Of a stretch of DNA of 64,000 bases, positions 9,016 to 17,748 are shown one piece after another. Source of the DNA: an uncultured Chthonomonas sp. (lineage in GTDB: Bacteria; Armatimonadota; Chthonomonadetes; Chthonomonadales; CAJBBX01); NCBI GenBank assembly GCA_903951425.1, contig CAJBBX010000110.1, positions 1 through 64,000 on the forward strand, given 5' to 3'. Position numbers and translations under genes: made by a program. The notes under the pieces were generated by a model. It was not told where the DNA came from, did not search any database, and worked only from the letters and a program-made list of their open reading frames with translations. The stretch's first letter is position 1. Each line of letters begins with the position of its first letter.

Positions 9016-9909
9016 GTGGCGACGCCGAGGATCGTGGGCCCATGGGTGACAGTCTACCGGCCGGGCCCCGATCGGTTCGACGGTCCGGACACGGTTGAGC
9101 TGACTGCGGGGCGCGTCTACGCCGAATGGGTGCCCAACGACCACACCGTGGCGCGTGGTCGCGATGGCCGATGGCACGCGCTCGGCATCACGCACCCGAT
9201 GACGACGCCGGCCAACGTGCATGACGGCGAGTACCAGCTCTTCCACGCGGCGGCCCCGCCCGGCGAGCTTGCCGACGTCCTGGTCGACGGCCTTTGGGAG
9301 GAGCTGCCCAAGGCGCTCCGACCGACCGACCGGCCCGGCGAGCCGCCCCAGATCTATGCGCCGCATGTGGTGCAGCGCGGCGACGCCTACGTGATGGTCT
9401 ACGGCCCCGACCCGCTACGCCTGGCGACTTCTCCCGACCTGGTCCACTGGACGCCGCGAGGCCCGCTCTTCTGGGAGGAGCCGACCACCCGCGACCCCAT
9501 GCTCTTCCGAGTGGGCGAGGCCGAGCATCTTATCTACTGTAGCCTCGACCGGGTGATGATGCGCACGGCATCCGACCTCCGAACGTGGAGCGCCGCGGAG
9601 ACGATCCTCCGGATGCCGAACGGGATCGCGCCGGAGTCGCCCTTCATGGTCCTGTGTGAAGGCGCCTTCTACCTGTTCGTCTGCGGCTACGACGGCCTCT
9701 GGGACGGCTCGAGCCTGGCCGGGGCGTACCAGCACAAGACCTGGGTCTACCGGTCGGACCGCCCCGGCGGCTTCGATCCGGCCAACCCGATCGCGCAGTT
9801 GGACGCCCACGCGCCGGAGGTGGTCCGCGGCGAGGACGGCGCCTGGTACCTCTCCAGCGTGGAGTGGCCCCAGCGCGGACTGAGCCTCGCCAGGATGGCC
9901 TGGGAGTAG
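9016..9909 (+). CDS. Five-bladed beta-propeller glycosidase-like protein (GH43/GH32 superfamily)
   Basis: A 297-residue protein without an obvious signal peptide, so possibly cytoplasmic. It shows the repeating blade pattern and the three acidic positions of the GH43/GH32/GH62/GH68 fold: D42 in VPNDHTVARG, D160 in TRDPMLF and E207 in APESPF, plus a LATSPDLVHWTPRG blade typical of this superfamily. A GTG at 9016 is chosen because AGGGGAGG lies six bases upstream and homology-like sequence starts just after it; the frame continues upstream without a recognisable domain. It diverges from the DUF5696-type gene across about 125 bp that must hold both promoters. It could instead be a glycoside phosphorylase-like propeller; the exact family is not settled. 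Confidence 0.65.
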   Translation: MATPRIVGPWVTVYRPGPDRFDGPDTVELTAGRVYAEWVPNDHTVARGRDGRWHALGITHPMTTPANVHDGEYQLFHAAAPPGELADVLVDGLWEELPKALRPTDRPGEPPQIYAPHVVQRGDAYVMVYGPDPLRLATSPDLVHWTPRGPLFWEEPTTRDPMLFRVGEAEHLIYCSLDRVMMRTASDLRTWSAAETILRMPNGIAPESPFMVLCEGAFYLFVCGYDGLWDGSSLAGAYQHKTWVYRSDRPGGFDPANPIAQLDAHAPEVVRGEDGAWYLSSVEWPQRGLSLARMAWE

Positions 9910-10027
9910 CTTCGGATTCGCCGCAGATTCCCTTTCCGCTTACAGGCAGGCTACGCGAGTAGTCGTCCATAGGTCGCTGCGAACAACGATGTCCAGCAGG
10001 CAGGCGGCCATGGGAAGGCGGGATAGC

Positions 10028-11047
10028 ATGGAGTGTCTAGACAGAGCACTACTGGTCAAGAGCCTCGCGAGCCGGGTTAAGGTCGGTGAGCCGACGGCGT
10101 TCCGCGGCCTCACGGTATGGCCGCTGCTGGGTGACGCATCGGTTGAACCTGGCTACCTGACCCTCGATGAGGCCCTGCAGCGCGGCGTGGCCCAGGTGAC
10201 GGAGGTCTCGGCATCGGGCAGTGTCCCCGAGCTGAAGTTCGCCAACAGCGCGGAGATGCCTGTATTCCTGATGGACGGCGAGGAGTTGGTGGGCGCAAAG
10301 CAGAACCGTGTCCTCAACCTCTCGATCCTTGCGCCGGCCGGGAAGACCATCGTGATCCCGGTCTCGTGCGTGGAGGCCGGCCGTTGGCGCCAGACCAGCG
10401 CGGCATTCCAGTCATCGCCGCGAGCCCACTTCGCCACCGGGCGTGCCAAGCGGAACGCCAGCGTCACCGAGGCCCGTCAGGACCGCGGCTCGTCGCAATC
10501 CGATCAGGGCGAGGTCTGGTCCGACATCGCGCAGATGGCCGATCGACTGAGCGTGGACGCGCCCACGCACGCCATGGCGGACGCCTTCGAGCAGCACGCG
10601 CCGGCTATCGAGGACTTCGTGCGGGCCTTCGCGCCCGTGGAGGGGCAGGTCGGTGCGGCGTTCGCCGTCGGCGGCCACACCAGCGGCATGGACCTGTTCG
10701 ACTGCCCGGTGACGCTGGCGAAGATGCTGCCCAAGCTTGTTCGCAGCTACGCGTTGGATGTCCTTGCCGCGGATCCTGCGTCGAAGCCGCCGTCGGGTAC
10801 CGGCGCGGCACGGCTACTGCAGGCCGTCAGCGACGCCACGGTGAGCGTCCATGGGGCGGCGGGCGAGGGCGAAGACCTGCGGTTCGCGGCACCCAGGCTG
10901 GCCGGCGGCGCGCTGGTCGCGTGGGGGCGCATCGTGCATCTGGCGGCATTCCGCGTCTCGCCTGGCGACCAAGAGGCCGGCCCGGTATCGACCACCCTCG
11001 CGTCGCCGGCGAGCCGCCGCAGAAACAGGGGGCTCATCGTCTACTAG
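10028..11047 (+). CDS. ARPP-1 family protein (DUF6569-type)
   Basis: A 339-residue soluble protein with the ARPP-1 hallmarks: an early FRGLTVWPL strand, YLTLDEAL, EVSASGSVPEL, then MPVFLMDGEELVGAKQNR and ILAPAGKTIVIPVSCVEAGRW. ARPP-1 (ARG and rhodanese-phosphatase-superfamily associated protein) was defined from gene neighbourhoods linked to nucleotide or NAD-derivative conflict systems; its biochemical activity is not established. The start at ATG 10028 has GGAAGG upstream; an earlier ATG at 9989 is in frame. No ADP-ribosyl-glycohydrolase or rhodanese-phosphatase partner is present, so here it appears as a solo gene. It converges with the GH99-like gene across a hairpin at 11051-11109. Confidence 0.75.
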   Translation: MECLDRALLVKSLASRVKVGEPTAFRGLTVWPLLGDASVEPGYLTLDEALQRGVAQVTEVSASGSVPELKFANSAEMPVFLMDGEELVGAKQNRVLNLSILAPAGKTIVIPVSCVEAGRWRQTSAAFQSSPRAHFATGRAKRNASVTEARQDRGSSQSDQGEVWSDIAQMADRLSVDAPTHAMADAFEQHAPAIEDFVRAFAPVEGQVGAAFAVGGHTSGMDLFDCPVTLAKMLPKLVRSYALDVLAADPASKPPSGTGAARLLQAVSDATVSVHGAAGEGEDLRFAAPRLAGGALVAWGRIVHLAAFRVSPGDQEAGPVSTTLASPASRRRNRGLIVY

Positions 11048-11050
11048 CCC

Positions 11051-11109
11051 CGGTAAGCCCGTTGGCCGCCGCCGTGATACCCAGGCGGCGGCCATGCGGG
11101 AGCTTACGG
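11051..11109. terminator. Bidirectional hairpin between convergent genes
   Basis: TGGCCGCCGCC (11063-11073) is a perfect complement of GGCGGCGGCCA (11084-11094), with a 10-nt loop. The stem is extended by GTAAGC (11053-11058) pairing with GCTTAC (11102-11107) and by CCCG with CGGG. It fills the 64-bp space between two convergent stop codons, the expected place for a shared terminator. There is no T-tract. Confidence 0.75.
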
Positions 11110-11111
11110 GA

Positions 11112-13103
11112 TCAGCGCTTCCAGATGAACCTGTAGTTGAAGCGGCGGTTCGGGGCTGCGTCGCCGTCGGTGCAGAGGCTGATGGCGTCCTGCAGGTCTT
11201 GCGGGTTGTCGGCCCACTTGAAGTCGAAGGAGGCCGCCGCGCCGCCGCCGATGCCAAGCAGCTTGCGGGGGATGCTCAGCTCCAGCGCCTTGCCGGATGC
11301 GCGGTACGGCAGCTTGGCCACGGTCTCCCACACGCCGGCCTTGGTCCAGCGCATCAGCGTGGTGGTCGTTGAACTGAGGACGCTCCGGTTGGCGACGAAG
11401 TCGTATCCCTGCCAGCCCGTAGCCGGGTTCTTGTCGATGTCAATCAGCAGGAGCATCCAGTTGCGGCCGGTGTAGGGGCTGAGCGGCGCGGCGGCCTCGG
11501 CCGTGAACGCCACAGCGTCGCGGCCCATGGCCGCCTTGGCGGAGACGATGTCATTGCGTCCGGACGTGTTGCTGTACTTCAGGCCGCCGTAGCCGATGTA
11601 GTCGCGGTGTGCGTTGTCGCCGACCGTGTCGCGGTACTCGACGCTGACGCCGGACCAGTCGCCGAACGCGCCGTCGACCTTAATCTGTGCCAGCCCTCGG
11701 TTCTCAGGGATGGGCCGGACGCCCTTGTAACGGCGGATGTTCTGCGCCATCTGCATGTAGTAGTTGTCGGTGTAGCCGCCCTTCATGGGCTGGACGCAGC
11801 GGTTGAACTCCGGGTTGTACTGGTCCACGAAGAAGTAGTCGCTCTGCCGCCCGAGGAAGGGGAATTTGGTGCCCGCGGCGGGCGGGTACTTGCCGGCGGT
11901 CCACTCGTTCCAGTCGTTGATGTAGAGGAACTGCGGGTTGGCGGCCAGCGCCTCGTCCCAGCGTTGCTGGAAGTAGATGCCGTAGCCCTCGGGGTTCGTC
12001 ACGGTCCTGCCGAGCCAGGGGACGAAGGTTGGTTCGGGCATGTCCTGGTCGGTGAGCTTCGGCTCGCCCTTCTCACGGGTCCAGGACTTGCCGACATGGC
12101 TGGAGGGGTGCTGGGCCGGGGTGACGGCCGCCTCTTCGCGCTTGCCCTGGTGCGTGGAGACCAGGTCCATGGGGTTCATCTTCTTCACCGGCTCGTGCGC
12201 CAGGTCGTAGCCGAAGCTCCAGTTGTCCTCGGTGCCGACGAACCGCTTGCCCGCCCACTCGTAGTAGCCCCACCACATGGTGCGGAGGGTGAAGTAGTCC
12301 TTCACCTCCTTGGTGTAGTCCTTGTAGAGCGGCTCGCAGTAGTCCGGATCGCCGTAGTGAGGATGCGAGGGGTCGGTCTTGGCCGCCGCGACGTAGTTCG
12401 GGTTAGGGTTGGTGAAGCCGCCGCCGTTGGCGTCCGTGGAGGGCATGCCGTTGTGGAGCATCAGGGGTTTGCCGTCCCAGATGTACCAGAGGTCCTTGTA
12501 CTTCTCGGCCTTGTAGATCTTCTCGTAGAGGTCCTGCACCACGGTGATGACCGGCCCGTTGAAGGCCCAGAAGCAGAACTTGGGAACCTTGTTGCCCTCG
12601 GCCTTCATCTTCTGCATCACCGGGAAGATGACGTCCCACTCGTCCCAGTAGCGCACGGCGTTGGTCACGTCCATCACCAGGACATCGACGCCCGCGTCGG
12701 CGAGCATGGACATGTCCTTGCGGATGACCCACTCATCCTTGCTCAGGAAGTAGCCCATCTCCGGCTCGCCCCAATGGTAGGAGCCCTCGGTCCAGAGCGG
12801 GTGGTTGGCTTCGAGCCGCGCCTTGGGGTCCTTGGCCAGGATGCGCGCTACGTCTGCGCTGTAGGGGCTCTTGAAGTTCTTGTTGTGGCTGTCACTGTGC
12901 CAGGCTATGTAGAAGATGCCTACCACGCGGCGCTGGTCGTTCTTCACGGGACCCACGGCCTTCAGGTCGGGCATGGTGCGGCCCAGGGCGTCGGACGCCA
13001 CCCATGTGTCGGAGAAGAGGTCCCTTGTCCGCGGCTCCTGGGCCGAGGCAGTCCGGGCCATGCATAGGGCTGCCGCAAGCGCGGCCACGAGCCAGTGTCT
13101 CAT
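11112..13103 (-). CDS. Secreted GH99/GH71-like protein with C-terminal CBM9-like domain
   Basis: A 663-residue exported protein with a signal peptide (MRHWLVAALAAALCMARTASA); start at ATG 13103. The first two thirds resemble GH99/WbsX-like barrels: VVGIFYIAWHSD, ADAGVDVLVMDVTNAVRYWD, KVPKFCFWAFNG, and a late YINDWNEWTAGKYPP block containing the Asn-Asp-x-Asn-Glu motif typical of the group. From about residue 510 a CBM9/DOMON-like region starts (IKVDGAFGDWSGVSVEYRDT) and continues to the end, often a carbohydrate- or haem-binding sandwich. It is the third gene of a leftward run with the glycyl radical enzyme and the PHP hydrolase. An endo-acting alpha-mannosidase-like role is possible but not shown. 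Confidence 0.7.
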   Translation of the reverse strand: MRHWLVAALAAALCMARTASAQEPRTRDLFSDTWVASDALGRTMPDLKAVGPVKNDQRRVVGIFYIAWHSDSHNKNFKSPYSADVARILAKDPKARLEANHPLWTEGSYHWGEPEMGYFLSKDEWVIRKDMSMLADAGVDVLVMDVTNAVRYWDEWDVIFPVMQKMKAEGNKVPKFCFWAFNGPVITVVQDLYEKIYKAEKYKDLWYIWDGKPLMLHNGMPSTDANGGGFTNPNPNYVAAAKTDPSHPHYGDPDYCEPLYKDYTKEVKDYFTLRTMWWGYYEWAGKRFVGTEDNWSFGYDLAHEPVKKMNPMDLVSTHQGKREEAAVTPAQHPSSHVGKSWTREKGEPKLTDQDMPEPTFVPWLGRTVTNPEGYGIYFQQRWDEALAANPQFLYINDWNEWTAGKYPPAAGTKFPFLGRQSDYFFVDQYNPEFNRCVQPMKGGYTDNYYMQMAQNIRRYKGVRPIPENRGLAQIKVDGAFGDWSGVSVEYRDTVGDNAHRDYIGYGGLKYSNTSGRNDIVSAKAAMGRDAVAFTAEAAAPLSPYTGRNWMLLLIDIDKNPATGWQGYDFVANRSVLSSTTTTLMRWTKAGVWETVAKLPYRASGKALELSIPRKLLGIGGGAAASFDFKWADNPQDLQDAISLCTDGDAAPNRRFNYRFIWKR

Positions 13104-13164
13104 TGCGTGTTCCTTGTTCGGATGAGTTGCGGCGGTTACAGCGGCGACTGGTAGCGCCGAATGC

Positions 13165-15402
13165 TTAGTTCGACCCGGGAGCCTCGATCTTCCTGCGCTC
13201 GGCGCCTGCAAGTTCGAGGAGAGCGCGGTACTCCGCCCGAGCGCGGGCGATCCGTTCGCGCACCTCCGGCGCTCTGTCGGCGATGGAGTGCGTGTAGGTA
13301 TCCAGTTCCCGGCCGGGCTGCGCGGCCTCGGCGGAGGCCGTGGTGAGCGCGGCATCGATCTCGTCCAGCGTGGCCATCTGGCGCGCGATGATTTCCGGCG
13401 CGTCGGCTACGCTCCAAGACCGGAAGCCCTCGCTCTCCAGCCAGACCGGGTTAGTGAGCGCCTCGGAGCCGTCCTCGCCCCATGCGCGGGCGACGACCCA
13501 GCCGCCCTGGCCCGTCGGCAGCGGGAGGTCTATGGCCAGGTCCGCGCCGGCCGGCCCCCTGGCTTCGACGGCCCTGGCGGTTCTGCCGAGCACGACCACC
13601 TCAAGCCGCCTGGGCGCCCACTCGCCCGGCAGGCCGAAGGCCCGGGCCCGCACACGCACCGTCTGCCCCGGCCTGACCTGCAGCGCCTCGCCCGGCAGCT
13701 TGCCGCCCACCGTCAGCTCCACCATGACGCCATTGGAGATGAAGGTCCGTCCTGCGCGCACGGCGTCAAACCACCGGTCGGGGTTGAAGCGCCCCCGCCC
13801 GCAGTAGGCGTAAGTGCGCACCGCGCCGATGGTGCCGCCATAGGGTGTATCGCTTCCGGCCGTGGCGGTGATGCGGTAGCCGAGGTTAAGGAAGTCGTAG
13901 TAGAGCGACGTACCCAGGCCGGCCTGCATGACGCTGGCGAAGTCGACGATGCCGAAGGGGGCGTAGAGCGCCATCTCCCGCTCGGTCAGCAGCTCCTTAA
14001 CGCCGCTGCCCACGTGGGTGTGACCGTAGAGGCCGCCCTGGCGGTGGATTTCGCCGGCCACCCAGTCGTTCAGCAGGTAGCGCGAGGTGTCGCGCACGCG
14101 GGCGGTCAGGTTCAGGCCGATGGCGTGACCCAGCGCCGAACGTGGGTCCTCCTGGCCCGGCACCAGCCAGTGATCGCCAAGGTGGGCGCGGAATGCCGGT
14201 CCGAAGCCCCGCTGTGGGTACCAGGTCCGCGCCGGGTCGCCCATCTCCAGCACGTTGCAGACGTTCAGGTCCACCGCCCGGCAGAACGCCAGCAGCTTGT
14301 CGGCGTCTTCGCTGTGCATCAGGCGCGAGTGGACGTGGTCATCGCCCGAGAACCAGCCACGGTCGGCCATCCGCACCCACCGGCGTAGCCGGATATCGGC
14401 CGATGCGCGGCCGGCCTCGGGCACCCGCACGGTCCGGCGTACGGGTGCGTATTCAGGGCCCCGCACGATCTGGATCTCCCAGTCGCCCGCCGGGATCGCC
14501 ATATCGAACGGGCCAGGCACTACCCAGTAGCTGCCCTGGTGGCGTAGCGGGATCCAGACCGGGTAGCCCCTGCCGGGCCCGTAGATCGGCAGGCTGGTGA
14601 TGGCGTTCATCATCTCCCGGTAGTCGACGGAGCCCGCCGGCTCCCAGAGCCTTGCTCCGTCGACGGAGGTGAGGCGCATGAGCACGGGCGCGGGCCGGTC
14701 CCGCTCATCACGGACCGTGACCGCCAACTGGCCCATGGGCCGGGCGGCGAAGGTGAGCGATGCCAAGAGCAGCGGGCCTGCGGGCGGCTGGAGGCGCACC
14801 ACCACGACGCTGCTGTCCGCCGGAAGCTGCTCGATGCGAAGCAGGACCACCGTGCGGCCGCCCTGCGCAACGGGGATCGTGAGCGGTGCGTGGTCCCGTT
14901 CCGAGGCCAGGTTCATGTCATGGACGACGAACCGCTCGCCGGCGCCGGGCATTCGCACCGAGAGGATGGCCAGGCCGGTCTGCCCGTCTATGCCGACCGG
15001 CGGAGCAACGATCGGCGCCGCCCCTGCACGGTAGTCCAGATCGATGCGCTCGGCGCGGCCGTCGACGAACGCAAGCAGGGCTCGCTCGGCCCGCCATCGA
15101 TGGTACTCGGCGGCTGCCGGCCCTCCGAACCCACGGCCGGCGCGTGCCGCGTCCCGTGCGGCCAGCGCTGCACCGATCGCTACCACGCGCGCCCCATCCG
15201 CCTCGGAGAGCCCTGCCCGCATGGCCGGGAGGAGGGCGCGCATGAACTCCTCTGAGCCGGCGATGGGCGGCTGCGTACGGGCGATCTCCGCGGCGGTGGG
15301 TGAGCCGTCGCCGGCGTCGTGGGCGCGGGCGGCCGGAATCAGAACGACGAGGCAGGCGAGTGCGACCAGCGGAGCGCCGAGCCGATGTCCTCTACCCGCC
15401 AC
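13165..15402 (-). CDS. CehA/McbA-type PHP-domain metallohydrolase, secreted
   Basis: A 745-residue protein with a hydrophobic leader (APLVALACLVVLIPAARA). The N-terminal half is an uncharacterised helical and beta-sandwich region; the PHP domain carries H356-x-H358 in FSGDDHVHSRLMHS, then YGHTHVGSG, TATAGSDTPYGG and TFISNGVMVELTVGG, the normal order of metal and substrate motifs in CehA-like proteins. Its start overlaps the end of the glycyl radical enzyme gene by 11 bp, which implies translational coupling. The C-terminal tail (EIIARQMATLDEIDAAL) mirrors the end of the PHP paralogue at 3578-6238 (IVEQIEGAMAYLDTV), so the two are probably full-length paralogues. The substrate is unknown; an ester or amide is likely from the family. 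Confidence 0.78.
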   Translation of the reverse strand: MAGRGHRLGAPLVALACLVVLIPAARAHDAGDGSPTAAEIARTQPPIAGSEEFMRALLPAMRAGLSEADGARVVAIGAALAARDAARAGRGFGGPAAAEYHRWRAERALLAFVDGRAERIDLDYRAGAAPIVAPPVGIDGQTGLAILSVRMPGAGERFVVHDMNLASERDHAPLTIPVAQGGRTVVLLRIEQLPADSSVVVVRLQPPAGPLLLASLTFAARPMGQLAVTVRDERDRPAPVLMRLTSVDGARLWEPAGSVDYREMMNAITSLPIYGPGRGYPVWIPLRHQGSYWVVPGPFDMAIPAGDWEIQIVRGPEYAPVRRTVRVPEAGRASADIRLRRWVRMADRGWFSGDDHVHSRLMHSEDADKLLAFCRAVDLNVCNVLEMGDPARTWYPQRGFGPAFRAHLGDHWLVPGQEDPRSALGHAIGLNLTARVRDTSRYLLNDWVAGEIHRQGGLYGHTHVGSGVKELLTEREMALYAPFGIVDFASVMQAGLGTSLYYDFLNLGYRITATAGSDTPYGGTIGAVRTYAYCGRGRFNPDRWFDAVRAGRTFISNGVMVELTVGGKLPGEALQVRPGQTVRVRARAFGLPGEWAPRRLEVVVLGRTARAVEARGPAGADLAIDLPLPTGQGGWVVARAWGEDGSEALTNPVWLESEGFRSWSVADAPEIIARQMATLDEIDAALTTASAEAAQPGRELDTYTHSIADRAPEVRERIARARAEYRALLELAGAERRKIEAPGSN

Positions 15403-17674
15403 GGTGTCTGTACCTCGTCACAATCTCCCGCTGCACGGCGGGGTCGAGGCCCACGAAGCGCGCTGAGAAGCCGCCAACGCGGACCGTCAGGTTTGGGTAG
15501 TCCGCCGGGCGCTCCAGCGCCGCCTCCAGGTCGGCCACCGAGGTGGTGTTCCCCTGCATGATCTGGCCGCCTCGGCTCACGAAGGCCCGGATCACGGCCT
15601 CCATCGTGGCATCGTCGGCCCACGCCGGGTCCATGTCCCACATGGTGGTGGCGCCCCCGGCGATGGCCCCCTGCGGGAGCGAGGTGCAGGAGTTGATGGC
15701 CGCCGTGAGCCCGCAGGCCATGCCCGATGCCTGCGGTGTGAGCCCGTGCGCCACGGCCGCCCCGGCCCGGCGTCCGTCCGGTGACGCGCCCAACGCCTGG
15801 CCCACCATGGGCGTCCAGACGAAATTGAAGACCATGGGCAGGAGCCGCCCGCCCAGTCGGCTGCTCGTGGCGGCGTAGGAGTCGGCGACGCTCTGCAGCA
15901 CTCGCGCCGCCAAGGCGTCGGCTTCGGCGTGCTCCTGGCCGAACCGGGGCAGGCGGCAGAGGGCGCGGTGCAGCGCCTCGTGGCCGGCGAAGTCGGCGCG
16001 CAAGGCAGCCAGCAGCTCGTCGGCGGTGCATAGGCCATCGGCGAAGAGGGCGCGGTAGACGGCGTAGAGCGCGTCGGCGGCGTTGGGGATGCCCACCGGG
16101 GCGGTGCCGTAGTCGTTGTACCGTGCGCCGCCCTCGTGCAGGTCGAGGCCGCTCTCCAGGCAGTCATGCACCAGGCTGGAGATCAGGAACGTTGGCCGCC
16201 GCTCGCCGACGCATTCCCCCCAGATGTCGAGCCTTCGGACCGCTACGGCGGCCTCGCGGACTAGCTCCGCCTCGAACGCCGCGTAGAGCGCCTCGAACGA
16301 GGCGTAGCCCGCCAATCCGGGGCCGAAGCCTGAGCGGCGGCGGCCTGTGACGAGGCATTCGCCGCCGGTGAGCAGCAGTTCGACGACCTTGGGGATGCTG
16401 TGGATCATGGTGAAGCGGAGGTCGCCGGCCTTCGCCTGTGCGCTGATCTCCATGCAGCCTCCGCACATGTAGTCCGCAGCATCGTCGGGGTCCACGCCTG
16501 CGCTGACCATGGCGGGGATGATCGCGTCGTCGTTGAGGATCTGCGCCCGGTTGTCGCCGGCCACCATGTACCTCGCCGCCAACCGAACGAACTCATCCGG
16601 CGCGGCCTTAGCCAGCCGCATGTAGACGGCCGGGTGGGTCTGGCTCAGCTCCATGTAGCACTCGACGATTAGGCTCGAAAGCGCGTTGCCGGTCCAGCGC
16701 CCCTGCGCGTCCGCGCCGCCGACCATGACTGTCTCGACCCAGCCGTCGGCGGGCGCCAGGCGCTCGTGGAACTTCAGCAGCATCTCAGAGACCAGGCCCC
16801 GCGCATCTGCCGGCGTGATGGCGCCCGAGGCCAGGTCGCGGTGAAGGTACGGACCCAATACCGTGTCAACCCGACCCGGCCCATTGCCGCCGAAGGGGTT
16901 CTCGTACATGACGGCGAGGTGCTGGAAGTGGAACGCCTGCAGCGCCTCGTGGAAGCTGCGGGCCGGAAGCGCCGGGACGCGCTTGCAGATAGCTATGAGG
17001 CGTTCCAGACGGGTGCGCTCGTCCGGCTCGGCGTCCGGTAGGCAGGCCTCCATGGCGGCAACATGGGCTTCGTTCCAAGCCAGCACGGCCTCCCATCCGA
17101 TGGCGGCGCCCTCGTAGAACGGCGCGTGGGCCGGGTCCTCGGCGGCGCGGCGGCGGCACCGTTCGATAAGCGCCAGCACGCCCTGCTCCACGATGAGGCG
17201 CCAGTCCCAGCCTATGTGGCCGGGGAATGCGCCGCCGGAGATCAGGAACGCGCCGCCCGTGTCGCCGGTCAGCTCTGCGTCTTCCGGTAGCTCCTCGGCC
17301 ACGCGGCGGAAGCCCTCCGCCACCACGGAGAGGCCATCCCAGCGCGCGTCGCCACCTCCTCCCCACTGCGGGCATCCGCCGCCGGGGCAGGCCTGGTGGA
17401 TGGTCCCCACGAGGCCCTCGCCGGGGTAGATGCGCACGGGCTCGTGTGTCAGCGCGTAGGCCAGCGATCGGGCGTGGCGTTCGCGATGAGGTAGCGCGGC
17501 GTAGAGGCCGAAGAAGGCCTCCGACAGTCGCTGCTCCTTCAGGGAGGCCGGCTTGGGCGCCAGTGCGCGCTCCTGGATGGCATGTCGCGTCGGGATGTCG
17601 GCGTCACGGTGCACGGGTCGGCCTCCTCGCCCAAGTTGGGCCTGTTTCGAGAGTACCTCGTAGGCGCGATCCAT
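15392..17674 (-). CDS. Glycyl radical enzyme, dehydratase/lyase type
   Basis: A 760-residue member of the pyruvate formate-lyase/glycerol dehydratase superfamily. The C-terminal RVGGFSARF block holds the glycine expected to carry the radical (G735), and the active-site loop is CGGCMEIS with thiyl cysteine C407 and general-base-type E409. The Cys-x-Glu arrangement is that of diol/glycerol dehydratase-like members rather than of pyruvate formate-lyase, which has two adjacent cysteines. The start is uncertain: ATG 17674 is chosen, and a GTG at 17761 would overlap the divergent gene. No radical-SAM activase lies in the window, although one is needed for function. The PHP gene overlaps its 3' end. 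These enzymes are oxygen-sensitive, implying anoxic expression. The substrate is not identifiable. Confidence 0.85.
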   Translation of the reverse strand: MDRAYEVLSKQAQLGRGGRPVHRDADIPTRHAIQERALAPKPASLKEQRLSEAFFGLYAALPHRERHARSLAYALTHEPVRIYPGEGLVGTIHQACPGGGCPQWGGGGDARWDGLSVVAEGFRRVAEELPEDAELTGDTGGAFLISGGAFPGHIGWDWRLIVEQGVLALIERCRRRAAEDPAHAPFYEGAAIGWEAVLAWNEAHVAAMEACLPDAEPDERTRLERLIAICKRVPALPARSFHEALQAFHFQHLAVMYENPFGGNGPGRVDTVLGPYLHRDLASGAITPADARGLVSEMLLKFHERLAPADGWVETVMVGGADAQGRWTGNALSSLIVECYMELSQTHPAVYMRLAKAAPDEFVRLAARYMVAGDNRAQILNDDAIIPAMVSAGVDPDDAADYMCGGCMEISAQAKAGDLRFTMIHSIPKVVELLLTGGECLVTGRRRSGFGPGLAGYASFEALYAAFEAELVREAAVAVRRLDIWGECVGERRPTFLISSLVHDCLESGLDLHEGGARYNDYGTAPVGIPNAADALYAVYRALFADGLCTADELLAALRADFAGHEALHRALCRLPRFGQEHAEADALAARVLQSVADSYAATSSRLGGRLLPMVFNFVWTPMVGQALGASPDGRRAGAAVAHGLTPQASGMACGLTAAINSCTSLPQGAIAGGATTMWDMDPAWADDATMEAVIRAFVSRGGQIMQGNTTSVADLEAALERPADYPNLTVRVGGFSARFVGLDPAVQREIVTRYRHRGG

Positions 17675-17748
17675 GCTCCTGACCGCCGCCCGAACGGTCT
17701 GGTAGAATCGGCGCAGGGACCATCGACGATGTATGGGGAGTGGTTGCG

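Noticed and set aside
15392-17674. Calling the glycyl radical enzyme a pyruvate formate-lyase
   Set aside because: The active-site loop is Cys-x-Glu, not the Cys-Cys pair of pyruvate formate-lyase.
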